A stretch of 64,000 bases of DNA from positions 2,108,001 through 2,172,000 of the forward strand of contig NZ_VFMN01000001.1 in assembly GCF_006715055.1 (NCBI RefSeq), read 5' to 3'. Below, one piece after another: positions 52,748 to 62,031 of the stretch. The position numbers and the translations under genes are program-made. The notes beneath the pieces are model-generated. The model saw nothing but the letters and a program-made list of their open reading frames with translations. It was not told where the DNA came from and searched no databases. The stretch's first letter is position 1, and the number at the start of each line of letters is the position of its first letter. The stretch comes from Lapillicoccus jejuensis. Lineage in GTDB: Bacteria; Actinomycetota; Actinomycetes; Actinomycetales; Dermatophilaceae.

Positions 52748-53093
52748 TCATCCCGACGGGGTGAGCCCGGTGAGCCAGGTCGCGGCGTCGAGCTCCTGGA
52801 GCAGCCCGTGGGCCGCGAGCTCGACGTCCTCGTGCCGCCACTCGGCGGCCCGGTAGAGGCAGGCGATGAGCCCCGAGCGGTGCACCCGGCGCAGGTCGCC
52901 GACGACGAAGGCGTACCGGGCCACGGTGTCGTCGGTGGCGCCGCGGGTCAGGGTGAGGTGCCGGGCGGCGTACCCCTGCCTGGAGTGCCGCTCGGGGTAG
53001 GCGTTGCGCGCGGCCGCATCGGGCTGCACCTCGCCCCCAGTCGCCGTCCAGCACGTCCTGGCGGGAGGCGACGAGGGCGCGCACGCGCTCCAC
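52748..53093 (-). pseudogene. Frameshifted conserved-looking hypothetical gene
   Basis: The N-terminal frame reads VERVRALVASRQDVLDGDWG from GTG 53093. The rest is in the next frame: EVQPDAAARNAYPERHSRQG, then YAARHLTLTRGATDDTVARY and FVVGDLRRVHRSGLIACLYR. The two join cleanly if one base is removed from the C5 run at 53034-53038 (GGGGG on the coding strand). The restored product would be about 114 residues, ending LDAATWLTGLTPSG. No ribosome site precedes the start. It is either a real frameshift or a sequencing error. Family unknown. Confidence 0.6.
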
Positions 53094-53150
53094 CGCCGCG
53101 GGGTCGACGTCGTACGTCGCCCTGACCGTCCCCTACCCGGCGGGGCCCGT

Positions 53151-53960
53151 TCAGGCGCCGCGGGCGCGCCGGCGCGCGGCGGTCGAGCGCGCCGAGACGG
53201 TGACGACGCTGGTCACCCGGTCGGCCAGCTCGGCCCGCGCGTGCGGGACCAGGCCGTCGTCGGTGACGAGCAGGTCGATGCCCTCGAGCTCGAGGAAGCT
53301 GGACAGGCCGACCACGCCCCACTTGGTGTGGTCGGCCAGGACGCACACCTGGCGCGCCGAGGCCACGAGGGCGCGGTTGGTCTCGGCCTCGACGAGGTTG
53401 GGGGTGGTCAGCCCCGCGCCGGCGTCCAGGCCGTGGGTGCCGAGGAAGAGCCGGTCGACGTGCAGCCCGCGCAGCGCGCCGACGGCCACCGGGCCGACGA
53501 GGGCGTCGGACTTCGTGCGGATCCCCCCGGTGAGGATGACCGTCTGGCCGGGGGTCTGGGTCTCGTAGAGCAGCTGCGCCACCGGCGGGGAGTTGGTGAC
53601 GACGGTGATGTCGGCGACGCCGCGCAGGCAGCGGGCGAGCTCGTACGTCGTCGTCCCGGCCGAGACCGCGACGGCCGCCCCGGGCTCGACGAGGGTCGCG
53701 GCGTGCGCGGCGATGGAGCGCTTCTGCAGGGTCATCAGCGAGGACTTGGCCACGAACCCGGGCTCGTGCGAGCTGAGCCGGCCGGCGGCCACCGCCCCGC
53801 CGTGGACCCGCTCGAGCAGACCGTCGCGGGCGAGGGCCTCGATGTCGCGGCGGACGGTCATGTCCGAGACGCCGAGGTCCTCGACGAGGTCGGAGACGCG
53901 CACGGCCCCGTGCTCCTCGAGCAGGACCTGGATGCGGTCGCGGCGCTGGCTGGCGAGCAC
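53151..53960 (-). CDS. DeoR/GlpR-family sugar-metabolism regulator
   Basis: The 269-residue regulator has an N-terminal DeoR HTH (RRDRIQVLLEEHGAVRVSDL, then VSDMTVRRDIEALARDGLLE). The phospho-sugar-binding NagB/RpiA-like domain follows: AVAVSAGTTTYELARCLRG, TGGIRTKSDALVGPVAVGAL and LADHTKWGVVGLSSFLELE. It probably senses a sugar phosphate and represses the divergent ABC importer. GGAGGA lies 9 nt before GTG 53960. Direct TGTTG repeats occur in its own upstream region near 54046-54060. Confidence 0.92.
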   Translation of the reverse strand: MLASQRRDRIQVLLEEHGAVRVSDLVEDLGVSDMTVRRDIEALARDGLLERVHGGAVAAGRLSSHEPGFVAKSSLMTLQKRSIAAHAATLVEPGAAVAVSAGTTTYELARCLRGVADITVVTNSPPVAQLLYETQTPGQTVILTGGIRTKSDALVGPVAVGALRGLHVDRLFLGTHGLDAGAGLTTPNLVEAETNRALVASARQVCVLADHTKWGVVGLSSFLELEGIDLLVTDDGLVPHARAELADRVTSVVTVSARSTAARRRARGA

Positions 53961-54173
53961 GGGTCATCGTCCTCCGGGAAGGTGCTGCCGCGGGACCGGC
54001 ACTGGTCGCATGGCCGCCAGTGTCGTGGCCGCCTCCCGAAAAAGTCAACACATTCCAACAGGACCGGTCAGCGGGCCACGGGCGGCCGGCGACGGGTGTG
54101 AACCGCTCCCGATGCGTCTGTCACGCAACGGTAACGACGCTCGACACGCACGATGTGAATCTGGCGCAGCATG

Positions 54174-54224
54174 TTGACAGGCGATCGATCGAGCGTCATT
54201 GTTCAGTCCGACCCTGATCGATCG
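54174..54224 (+). promoter_or_regulatory. ABC-importer promoter with repeated CGATCGATCG boxes
   Basis: TTGACA at 54174-54179 and CATTGT at 54196-54201 are 16 bp apart. CGATCGATCG at 54182-54191 lies in the spacer and GATCGATCG at 54216-54224 lies downstream of the start, about 34 bp apart. They are candidate operators. The rest of the 53961-54290 gap shows no gene. Confidence 0.6.
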
Positions 54225-54290
54225 TGTTCGTTTATGTGGCACGACGGGGTCCGACAGCCACCACGCTGCTTCACCGTCGAAGGAGTCCAG

Positions 54291-55658
54291 ATGCCCCGCC
54301 CGTCCACCGAGGCCGAGTACCTCGCGAGCCTCGTCCCGCCGTCCGCCCGGGGCTTCTCCCGCCGGGCCCTCCTGCGCGGCGCCGTCGGCGCCGGCTCGCT
54401 GCTCGCCGTCCCGAGCCTCCTCGCCGCCTGCGGCAGCGGCGACGCCACGAGCTCGAGCGGCGCCTCCGGTGCGGCCACCAGCGGCGCGACGGGCACGGTG
54501 AGCCTCGGCTCCAACGGCTCCGACGCCGCCCCCAAGGCGGCGCTGCAGAGCGTCATCGACTCCTTCCAGAAGGCCAACAGCGGCCTGAGCGTGAAGATCA
54601 ACACGATCGACCACAACACGTTCCAGGAGAACATCAACAACTACCTGCAGGGCTCGCCCGACGACGTCTTCACCTGGTTCTCGGGCTACCGGATGCGCTT
54701 CTTCGCCGCCCAGGGCCTGGCCGGCGACATCAGCGACGTCTGGCAGGGCAAGAGCAACATGAGCGACGCCCTCAAGGCGGCCTCGACGGGCGACGACGGC
54801 AAGCAGTACTTCATGCCCTCGACCAACTACCCCTGGGCGGTCTTCTACCGCAAGAGCCTCTGGTCCTCCAAGGGCTACGAGGTCCCCAAGACCCTCGACG
54901 ACCTCAAGACCCTCGGCGCCCAGATGAAGAAGGACGGCCTCGACCCGATCGCCTTCGGCGACAAGGACGGCTGGCCGGCGATGGGCACCTTCGACCAGCT
55001 GAACATGCGGATCAACAGCTACGACTACCACGTCAGCCTCATGGCCGGGAAGGAGGACTGGAGCGGCGACAAGGTCAAGGCGGTCTTCAACACCTGGCGT
55101 GACATCCTCCCGCTGCACCAGAGCGACTCGCTCGGGCGCACCTGGCAGGAGGCGGCCCAGTCGCTGCAGCAGAAGAAGTCGGGGATGTACGTCCTCGGTG
55201 CCTTCGTCGCGCAGCAGTTCAGCAAGGGCGCCGAGCAGGACGACCTCGACTTCTTCACCTTCCCGGAAGTCGACTCGAACATCGGCACCGACGCCATCGA
55301 GGCGCCGATCGACGGCTTCATGATGGCCGCCTCCCCGAAGAACGAGGCCGGCGCCAAGAAGCTGCTGTCCTACTTCGGCTCGGCCGACGCCCAGAACATC
55401 TCGGTCAAGGCCGACCCGAGCGTCATCGCGACCGCGAGCGACGCCGACCAGAGCGGCTACACCGCGCTGCAGAAGAAGTCGGTCGAGTTCGTCAAGTCGG
55501 CCAAGCACATCTCGCAGTTCATGGACCGCGACACCCGCCCCGACTTCGCCTCGACGGTGATGATCCCGGCGATCCAGTCCTTCCTCAAGACGCCGACCGA
55601 CGTCGACAACCTGGTCAAGAGCATCCAGCAGCAGAAGCTGAGCATCTTCACCAGCTGA
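54291..55658 (+). CDS. ABC sugar importer, Tat-exported solute-binding lipoprotein
   Basis: The 455-residue family 1 extracellular solute-binding protein has a twin-arginine signal (GFSRRALLRGAVGAG) and lipobox PSLLAACGSG, with the lipidated Cys near residue 44. The mature part has VIDSFQKANSGLSVKINTID, DDVFTWFSGYRMRFFAAQGL and FYRKSLWSSKGYEVPKTLDD, the pattern of oligosaccharide binders. ATG 54291 follows GAAGGAG. The stop overlaps the first permease start by one base (TGATG), so the three genes are an operon. Confidence 0.94.
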   Translation: MPRPSTEAEYLASLVPPSARGFSRRALLRGAVGAGSLLAVPSLLAACGSGDATSSSGASGAATSGATGTVSLGSNGSDAAPKAALQSVIDSFQKANSGLSVKINTIDHNTFQENINNYLQGSPDDVFTWFSGYRMRFFAAQGLAGDISDVWQGKSNMSDALKAASTGDDGKQYFMPSTNYPWAVFYRKSLWSSKGYEVPKTLDDLKTLGAQMKKDGLDPIAFGDKDGWPAMGTFDQLNMRINSYDYHVSLMAGKEDWSGDKVKAVFNTWRDILPLHQSDSLGRTWQEAAQSLQQKKSGMYVLGAFVAQQFSKGAEQDDLDFFTFPEVDSNIGTDAIEAPIDGFMMAASPKNEAGAKKLLSYFGSADAQNISVKADPSVIATASDADQSGYTALQKKSVEFVKSAKHISQFMDRDTRPDFASTVMIPAIQSFLKTPTDVDNLVKSIQQQKLSIFTS

Positions 55659-56599
55659 TGGCGACCGAGACCCCCACCATCGTCACGCCCCCGGCAGCGG
55701 GGTCGCGCAAGCGACCCCGCTACCGCGGCATCAACCAGCTGAGCGCGGTCGACCGCGTCGTCGTGGGGATCATGGTGGCCGTCCCCACGGCGCTCGTGGT
55801 GCTGCTCGTCTGGTTCCCGGCGGTCGGCTCCGTGCTGCTGTCCTTCACCAACTGGAACGGCATCGGCGACGTCAGCCGGGCCAAGTGGGTGGGTCTGAAG
55901 AACTACACCGACGTCGTCACGATCTACCCGCCGTTCGTCCCGGCCGTCGAGCACAACCTCATCTGGCTGCTCGTGATGTTCGCGCTCGCCACGCCGCTCG
56001 GCATGCTCATGGCCGTGCTGCTCGACCGCGAGCTCAAGGGCGGACGGATCTACCAGACCGCGTTCTACCTGCCGGTCGTGCTCTCGCTCGCGCTGGTCGG
56101 CTTCATCTGGCAGCTGATCTACAGCAAGGACCAGGGCCTAATCAACACCGTGACCGGCAGCCAGATCGACTGGTACGGCGACCAGAGCTACAACCTCTGG
56201 GCGGCCCTCGTCGCCGCGAGCTGGCGGCACATGGGCTACATCATGCTGCTCTACCTGGCCGGCCTGAAGGGCGTCGACCCCTCGCTGCGCGAGGCGGCCA
56301 AGGTCGACGGGGCGAGCGAGCGGGCGACGTTCTTCCGCATCGTCTTCCCGGTCATGCGCCCGATCAACATCATCGTCCTCGTCGTCACGGTCATCGAGTC
56401 GCTGCGCGCCTTCGACCTCGTGTGGGTCATCAACAAGGGCCGCAACGGGCTCGAGCTCATCGCGACCCTGGTCACCCAGAACATCGTCGGCGAGGCGAGC
56501 CGCATCGGCTTCGGCTCGGCCCTGGCGACGTTCATGCTGCTCATCTCGTCGGTCTTCATCGTCATCTACCTGCGCATCGTCATGAGGGAGGACCAGTGA
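55658..56599 (+). CDS. ABC sugar importer permease 1 (MalF-like)
   Basis: The 313-residue permease has six membrane helices, the first at about 37-60 (VGIMVAVPTALVVLLVWFPA). SVLLSFTNWNGIGD follows in the MalF-like loop. The ATPase-coupling EAA motif is EAAKVDGASERATFFRIVFP near 212-231. It pairs with the next gene product. The end overlaps the second permease start by 4 bp (GTGA). Confidence 0.95.
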   Translation: MATETPTIVTPPAAGSRKRPRYRGINQLSAVDRVVVGIMVAVPTALVVLLVWFPAVGSVLLSFTNWNGIGDVSRAKWVGLKNYTDVVTIYPPFVPAVEHNLIWLLVMFALATPLGMLMAVLLDRELKGGRIYQTAFYLPVVLSLALVGFIWQLIYSKDQGLINTVTGSQIDWYGDQSYNLWAALVAASWRHMGYIMLLYLAGLKGVDPSLREAAKVDGASERATFFRIVFPVMRPINIIVLVVTVIESLRAFDLVWVINKGRNGLELIATLVTQNIVGEASRIGFGSALATFMLLISSVFIVIYLRIVMREDQ

Positions 56600-57510
56600 C
56601 CGCCGCCACCGCGACCACCGTGCGGACGGGGTCGGCGTCGGCCCGCCGTCCCAAGCCGGCGGCGAGGACGTCCCGGGTCGTGCTGTACGTCTTCCTCACC
56701 GTCCTGGCCGTGCTCTGGCTCTTCCCGGTGTTCTTCGCGGTCATCAGCTCGTTCCGCGACTACTCCTACACGGCCGAGCACGGGTACGTGTCCTTCGGCG
56801 GGTTCACGTTCCAGAACTACGTCCAGGCCTGGCAGCAGGCCGACTTCGGTCACAAGCTGCTCAACTCGGCGTACATCACCATCCCCGCCGTGATCCTCAC
56901 CCTGTTCCTCTCGTGCTGCATCGCCTTCGTCGTCTCGCGGTTCGCCTTCAAGTGGAACCTCGCGCTGCTGGGGCTGTTCACGGCGGCGAACCTCCTTCCG
57001 CCGCAGGCGCTGCTCATCCCGGTCTACCGGATGTTCCGCGCCGTGCACGTGCCGCTCTGGGTGAGCGACTCGGGGACGCTGCTCAACAGCTACGTCGGCC
57101 TCATCGCGGTCAACGTCGCCTTCCAGACCGGCTTCTGCGCCTTCGTGCTGAGCAACTACATGAAGACGCTGCCGCGCGAGCTCTACGAGTCCGCGGTGGT
57201 CGACGGGGCGGGCGTCCTGCGCCAGTTCTTCCAGCTGACGCTGCCGCTGTGCCGGCCCCCGCTCGCGGCCCTGGCCACCCTCGAGGTGACCTGGATCTAC
57301 AACGAGTTCTTCTGGGCGACGGTCCTGCTGCAGAGCGGCGACAAGTACCCCATCACGAGCGCGCTGAACAACCTGCGCGGTCAGTTCTTCACCGACAACA
57401 ACCTCGTCGCCGCCGGCTCGGTGATCGTCGCCCTGCCGACGCTCGTCGTGTTCTTCGTGCTGCAGAAGCAGTTCGTCGCCGGCCTGACCCTCGGCGCCAC
57501 CAAGGGCTGA
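56596..57510 (+). CDS. ABC sugar importer permease 2 (MalG-like)
   Basis: The 304-residue permease has six helices, starting VVLYVFLTVLAVLWLFPVFF. It has the MalG-type N-terminal VISSFRDYSYTAE. The EAA loop is variant: YESAVVDGAGVLRQFFQLTL. No ATP-binding gene follows, so the importer must share an MsiK-like ATPase encoded elsewhere. It is the last gene before the terminator at 57546. Confidence 0.95.
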   Translation: MTAATATTVRTGSASARRPKPAARTSRVVLYVFLTVLAVLWLFPVFFAVISSFRDYSYTAEHGYVSFGGFTFQNYVQAWQQADFGHKLLNSAYITIPAVILTLFLSCCIAFVVSRFAFKWNLALLGLFTAANLLPPQALLIPVYRMFRAVHVPLWVSDSGTLLNSYVGLIAVNVAFQTGFCAFVLSNYMKTLPRELYESAVVDGAGVLRQFFQLTLPLCRPPLAALATLEVTWIYNEFFWATVLLQSGDKYPITSALNNLRGQFFTDNNLVAAGSVIVALPTLVVFFVLQKQFVAGLTLGATKG

Positions 57511-57545
57511 GCCCTCCCGCTCCCTCCCCGCAGGACGCCGTACGA

Positions 57546-57577
57546 CGCGCCCGCCGCCCACCCGGGCGGCGGGCGCG
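57546..57577 (+). terminator. Terminator of the ABC-importer operon
   Basis: CGCGCCCGCCGCCC and GGGCGGCGGGCGCG form perfect 14-bp arms with an ACCC loop, 35 bp after the permease stop. Confidence 0.85.
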
Positions 57578-57668
57578 CTCGCGTCCCTGGGGTGGCGGCC
57601 GTGGGGCTCCGTACGGCGTCGTGCCGAGACCCTCGCCCGTCCCCCTGGGCGGCGGCGGGGGCGTGCCC

Positions 57669-58880
57669 TCAGTGGGGGGCGGGGCGGGTGCCGGCGGGTT
57701 CGCGCAGGGCGGGGACGAGCAGGAGGGCGGGCAGGACCAGGGCGCCGACGGCGGTGAGGGCCTTGAGGACGGTGACGTGGTCGCCGAGGTAGCCCAGGAA
57801 CGGCGGGCCGAGGACGAAGGCGGTGTAGCCGATCGTCGCGACGACCGACACCCGGCCGGCGGCGCGCCGCGGGTCGTCGGCGGCGGCCGACATCCCGACC
57901 GGGAAGCCCAGCGACACCCCGAGCCCCCAGACCGCGGCGCCGACGTACGCCAGCGGGGCGGGGCCGAGCACGACCAGGACCGACCCGACGGCGGCGAGCC
58001 CCAGCGTCACCCGCAGGACGGGCACCCGGCCCCAGCGCTCGAGCCACGACGTGCCGACCCACCGACCGACGGTCATCGAGCCGAGGAACACGGCGAACGC
58101 GAGCACGCCGGCCCAGGTCGGGACGCCGTACCCCTCGTGGAAGGCGACCGAGACCCAGTCGTTGGCCGTGCCCTCGGTGAAGGCGGCGACGAGGACGACG
58201 AGGCCGATGACGAGCGTGCGCGGCTCGCTCCACGCGGCGAAGACCCCGCCGCGCGGGGTCTGCGCGTCCTGCGGCTGCGAGCCCGGGGCGACGTGCGGCA
58301 GGAACGTGCGCACCGACACGAGGCAGACGGCCAGCAGCACGACGGCGGCCAGCACGAAGTGCACGAGCAGCGGCACGTGCAGACCGGCCATCAGCGCCCC
58401 GAGCAGCGCGGCGAGCACCGTGCCGCCCGAGAACGCCGCGTGGAAGCGCGGCATGACGGCCACCTTCAGCAGCTGCTCGACGCGGGCGCCCTCGAGGTTC
58501 ATCCCGACGTCCCAGATCCCGACGCACAGCCCGAGCGGCACGAGCCCGAGCCCGAGCAGCAGCCGCGAGTGGGCGAGCGTGACCCCCGCCCCCATGACGA
58601 CCAGGCCCACGGTCACCCCGAGGACGCCGAGCACGACCGACGCGCGCGGCCCCAGCCGGTGCGAGATCCACCCGGACGCGAGCAGCCCGAGGACCGACCC
58701 GGCCGACCCCGCGACCAGGGTGGTCCCCAGCGCGCCGGGGGTCAGGCCCAGGGCGGCCTTGGCGTCGGGGATCCGCGACGCCCAGGTGGCGAAGGCCATC
58801 CCGTTGACGGCGAAGACGAGGAACACGGCACGACGGGCGGCGAGGACGCGGGTCCGCTCGACGGTGGGGGCGTCGGTCAC
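57669..58880 (-). CDS. MFS transporter (FucP/YbjJ-like)
   Basis: The 403-residue permease has 12 helices. It opens with AVFLVFAVNGMAFATWASRI, then PDAKAALGLTPGALGTTLVA, a signature of the YbjJ-like MFS group with SRIP. It also has ISHRLGPRASVVLGVLGVTV, a motif A analogue, and GIWDVGMNLEGARVEQLL. Substrate is unknown; this group may carry sugars or export metabolites. TACCCT 6 nt before GTG 58880 suggests leaderless transcription. Confidence 0.9.
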   Translation of the reverse strand: MTDAPTVERTRVLAARRAVFLVFAVNGMAFATWASRIPDAKAALGLTPGALGTTLVAGSAGSVLGLLASGWISHRLGPRASVVLGVLGVTVGLVVMGAGVTLAHSRLLLGLGLVPLGLCVGIWDVGMNLEGARVEQLLKVAVMPRFHAAFSGGTVLAALLGALMAGLHVPLLVHFVLAAVVLLAVCLVSVRTFLPHVAPGSQPQDAQTPRGGVFAAWSEPRTLVIGLVVLVAAFTEGTANDWVSVAFHEGYGVPTWAGVLAFAVFLGSMTVGRWVGTSWLERWGRVPVLRVTLGLAAVGSVLVVLGPAPLAYVGAAVWGLGVSLGFPVGMSAAADDPRRAAGRVSVVATIGYTAFVLGPPFLGYLGDHVTVLKALTAVGALVLPALLLVPALREPAGTRPAPH

Positions 58881-58902
58881 CGGCCCAGGGTAGGCAGCCG
58901 GG

Positions 58903-59802
58903 TCAGTGCGCGGCGGACACGTCCTCAAGGTGGGCGCGCTCGAGACTGAGCCGGGCCACCGTGTAGGCCATGACGGCCAGGGCCACCACGCTGAGCGTGA
59001 TGTCGAGCGGGTGGTCGCGCAGCCGCTCGTGGAAGACGGCCAGGGCGAGCGCGACGCTGGCGAGCGGGTCGATGCTCGCGGTGACCGGCAGGCTCGCGGC
59101 GAGCGGCCCGGCCTGGAAGGCCAGCTGCGCCGACAGCAGCCCGAGGGAGCCGGCGACGACGAGGACCCACAGCTGCCACGACCCGAGCAGCGCGAGCAGC
59201 CCGTGCTCGGTCGCCACGTGGGTCGCGGCCTTGATGAGCGCGGCCGTGCACGCGTAGATCACGCCGGCGGCGGCGCCGTACAGGGCGGCGCTCCAGCGGC
59301 CGCCCTGGTGGCGACGCAGCAGCCGGGCCGCCACCCAGCAGCCGACGACGAGGACGACGACGACGACCGCGCTGACGACGGTCGAGGTGGCGTACGGGCG
59401 CCCCTCGCGCACCTCGAGCGCGCCGGAGACGAGGAGGAACCCGGCGACCGCGAGCACGAGGACCACGGCGTGCCCCAGCTCGGACCGGCTCATCCGGGTG
59501 CCGGCGAGGCGGTGCGCCACGGCCAGCGAGAAGAGGACGGCGACGACGAGCAGCGGTTGCACGAGGGACAGGGCGCCGAAGTGCAGCGCGACGACCTGCA
59601 GGCCCAGCCCGAAGACGTCGGCCCCGATCCCGGCCAGCCACAGCGGGTGCCGCAGGGTCGCGAGGACGAACGCACCGAGCGCGCGAGGGGTGAAGTGCTC
59701 GATCGGCGGGATGCTGCCCGCGCTGCGGTGCTTGAGCGCCGTCGCCAGGGCGAAGATCCCCGCGGAGCCGAGGCACGCGAGGACGACGAGGAGGTCCCTC
59801 AC
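58903..59802 (-). CDS. DMT-superfamily membrane transporter
   Basis: The 299-residue protein has nine to ten hydrophobic helices: LLVVLACLGSAGIFALATAL at the start, then GIGADVFGLGLQVVALHFGA and LSLVQPLLVVAVLFSLAVAH. The second half repeats the pattern (GLLSAQLAFQAGPLAASLPV, then TASIDPLASVALALAVFHER). This matches DMT proteins of the DUF6/magnesium-transporter-like subgroup; substrate unknown. GTG 59802 overlaps the glycosyltransferase stop by 4 bp (GTGA), so the two genes are co-translated. Confidence 0.88.
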   Translation of the reverse strand: MRDLLVVLACLGSAGIFALATALKHRSAGSIPPIEHFTPRALGAFVLATLRHPLWLAGIGADVFGLGLQVVALHFGALSLVQPLLVVAVLFSLAVAHRLAGTRMSRSELGHAVVLVLAVAGFLLVSGALEVREGRPYATSTVVSAVVVVVLVVGCWVAARLLRRHQGGRWSAALYGAAAGVIYACTAALIKAATHVATEHGLLALLGSWQLWVLVVAGSLGLLSAQLAFQAGPLAASLPVTASIDPLASVALALAVFHERLRDHPLDITLSVVALAVMAYTVARLSLERAHLEDVSAAH

Positions 59803-61028
59803 CGACCGGCGGCGAGCGGAGGGGCCGGCTCCGTCCGTGCCCGCCCCGCGCGTCCGGCCCCGCCGGTCCCGGTCCCCCCGTGGCGCCCGGGCCCACCGGC
59901 GGCGCCCGCCTGCTCGGCCGCGAGCCCGTACGCCGCCGCGGTGGCGTCGAGCAGGCTGTCCCAGGCGACCCGGCACGTGGCGGTGCGGTTGTGCTCGGCG
60001 ATCCGCGCCCGCAGCCCCGGCTCGCGCACGAGCCGCACGACCGCGGACGCCATGTCCGCGTCGGTGTCGCACAGCAGGCCCTCGGCCTCGTGGTGGACGA
60101 ACTCGCCGACCCCGCTGTGCGACTTGGCGACGACGGGGATGCCGGCGCAGCGCGCCTCGAGGGCGGCGATGCCGAACGACTCGAGGTCCGCCGGGGCGAG
60201 GAAGGCGTGCGCCCGGCCGAGCACCTCGTCGTGGACGATGCCGCGGTCGACGCGCCCCAGCAGCTCGACCTGGTCGGTGAGCCCGTGCCGGCGCAGGTAG
60301 GTCTGCATGGCCTTCTGCCGGGGGCCGTCGCCGGCCACGAGCAGGCGCAGGCGGGTGGGGTCGCCGAGCCGGTCCAGCTCGTCCTGCGCGGACCGGACGA
60401 CCTTGAGCAGCGCCATCGGCCGCTTGCGCCGGGCCAGGCGCATGACGGCGGCGAGGACGAGCTCGCCGTCGGGCTCGGCCGGCGGCGTCGCGAGGCGCCA
60501 CGGCTCCTGGTCGATGCCGTTGGGCAGCACGTGGATGGTCGTCGTGGGCGGGAGAACCCCCGCCACCGGCCCGGCGGCCGCCCGGCTGACGGCGGTCCAC
60601 ACGATCGGCAGGTCGGACCAGCCGCCCAGCAGGTCCATCGTCCTCATGATCGGGTGCACCCCGGCCCACATCGAGTGGACGGTGACGATGGTCGGGATGC
60701 CGCGGCGCGCGGCGGCGCGGGCCAGGAAGAAGGACAGCGGGGAGGCCACGCCGAGGTGGCCGTGGACGACGTCGGGGCGCAGCCGCTCGAGCAGCCGGAT
60801 GCCCTCGCGCACGGCCAGCGGGTGCAGCGCGTGCGGGTGGGCCAGGCCCTCGGTGACCCGGTGCACCGGCACGGAGGTGCCGCGGATGCACGGGCCGCTG
60901 CCGGGGGAGCTCGTGACGACGTGCGCGTCCTCCCCGCGGGCCAGCTGGCGCTGGGCGAGGTCCGACACCTGCATCTCGATCCCGCCGAGGCGGGGCAGGT
61001 AGAAGTCGGTCACGTGGGCGATCCTCAT
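59799..61028 (-). CDS. Family GT4 glycosyltransferase
   Basis: The 409-residue GT-B enzyme has RIAHVTDFYLPRLGGIEMQV (N-terminal acceptor loop GGIE), then PDVVHGHLGVASPLSFFLAR and HVLPNGIDQEPWRL. The donor-binding domain includes VMRLARRKRPMALLKVVRSA and the E-x7-E motif in PADLESFGIAALEARCAGIP. It transfers a sugar from a nucleotide donor to a lipid, glycan or small acceptor, perhaps mannose for surface glycolipids. ATG 61028 is chosen. The disordered tail is Gly/Arg-rich. Confidence 0.92.
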   Translation of the reverse strand: MRIAHVTDFYLPRLGGIEMQVSDLAQRQLARGEDAHVVTSSPGSGPCIRGTSVPVHRVTEGLAHPHALHPLAVREGIRLLERLRPDVVHGHLGVASPLSFFLARAAARRGIPTIVTVHSMWAGVHPIMRTMDLLGGWSDLPIVWTAVSRAAAGPVAGVLPPTTTIHVLPNGIDQEPWRLATPPAEPDGELVLAAVMRLARRKRPMALLKVVRSAQDELDRLGDPTRLRLLVAGDGPRQKAMQTYLRRHGLTDQVELLGRVDRGIVHDEVLGRAHAFLAPADLESFGIAALEARCAGIPVVAKSHSGVGEFVHHEAEGLLCDTDADMASAVVRLVREPGLRARIAEHNRTATCRVAWDSLLDATAAAYGLAAEQAGAAGGPGRHGGTGTGGAGRAGRARTEPAPPLAAGR

Positions 61029-61165
61029 GCCCGTCCTCCCGGGGAGGCGCTCGTGCCCGGCGTTGGCTTGCACATGGTCACGCAGGGTAGTTCGTCCGGG
61101 TGGGCGTCGCGTCCGCCTGTGGACGGAGAGTCGGCGCGTCGCGCGTCGGTGGCAGGGTGGGGACC

Positions 61166-62008
61166 GTGCCCGACGTCACCGACGCCTCGCCCGCTCCCGA
61201 GCCGGACGGCCTGCGGCGTACGACGGCGGTGGCGTCCGACGGCACCCGCCTCGCCGTGCAGGTCAGCGGTCCGCCGCCGTCGGCCTCGCCACGCACGCCG
61301 GTGCTGCTCCTCGCGGGCCAGGCCAACTCCCACCGGTGGTGGGACGGGCTGCGCGAGGACCTCGACGTCGACCGGACCACGGTGACGCTGGACTGGCGCG
61401 GGACGGGCGCGAGCGACGCGCCCGACGCGCCGTACGGGACGCCGGTGCTGGCCGGCGACGCCGTCGCCGTCCTCGACGCCCTCGGTCTTGGGCGGGTCGA
61501 CGTCCACGGCACCTCGATGGGCGGCCGGGTCGCGCAGTGGCTCGCCGCCGACCACCCCGAGCGGGTACGACGCCTCGTCCTCGGCTGCACCTCGCCCGGC
61601 GGCCCGCACGCGGCCGAGCGCGGCCCGCAGGTGCGGCGGGCGCTGGCCGACCCGGACCCGGAACGCGCCCGGGCGGCCCTGGTCGACCTCATGGTGCCGC
61701 CGTCGTGGGTCGCCCAGCACGGCGAGCCGACCACGGTCCTCGGCGACCCGGGGATGACGCCGGCCTCGCGCGGCCGGCACCTGGTGTGCAGCAACCGGCA
61801 CGACGCCTGGGACGCCCTGCCGCGCATCGTCGCCCCCACCCTCGTGCTGCACGGGGACGAGGACGCCATGGCCCCGGTCGCGAACGCGGCGCTGCTCGTC
61901 GAGCGAGTCCCCGACGCCCGGGTGCACGTGCTGGCCGGCGCCCGGCACGCCTACTTCCTGCACCGACGGGCCGAGGCCGCGGCGCTCGTGCGCGACTTCC
62001 TCGACTGA
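61166..62008 (+). CDS. Alpha/beta hydrolase
   Basis: The 280-residue alpha/beta-fold hydrolase has VLLLAGQANSHRWWDGLRED (oxyanion region), VTLDWRGTGASDAPDAPYGT, nucleophile elbow VDVHGTSMGGRVAQWLAA (Ser), acid in TLVLHGDEDAMAPVANAA and His in LAGARHAYFLHRRAEA. It resembles 3-oxoadipate enol-lactonase and other small esterases; substrate unknown. CAGGGT upstream of GTG 61166 follows the leaderless pattern. One Val-Arg-Arg uses GTA CGA CGC. Confidence 0.88.
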   Translation: MPDVTDASPAPEPDGLRRTTAVASDGTRLAVQVSGPPPSASPRTPVLLLAGQANSHRWWDGLREDLDVDRTTVTLDWRGTGASDAPDAPYGTPVLAGDAVAVLDALGLGRVDVHGTSMGGRVAQWLAADHPERVRRLVLGCTSPGGPHAAERGPQVRRALADPDPERARAALVDLMVPPSWVAQHGEPTTVLGDPGMTPASRGRHLVCSNRHDAWDALPRIVAPTLVLHGDEDAMAPVANAALLVERVPDARVHVLAGARHAYFLHRRAEAAALVRDFLD

Positions 62009-62031
62009 CCCGGCGTGCCAGGCTGGGAGCC

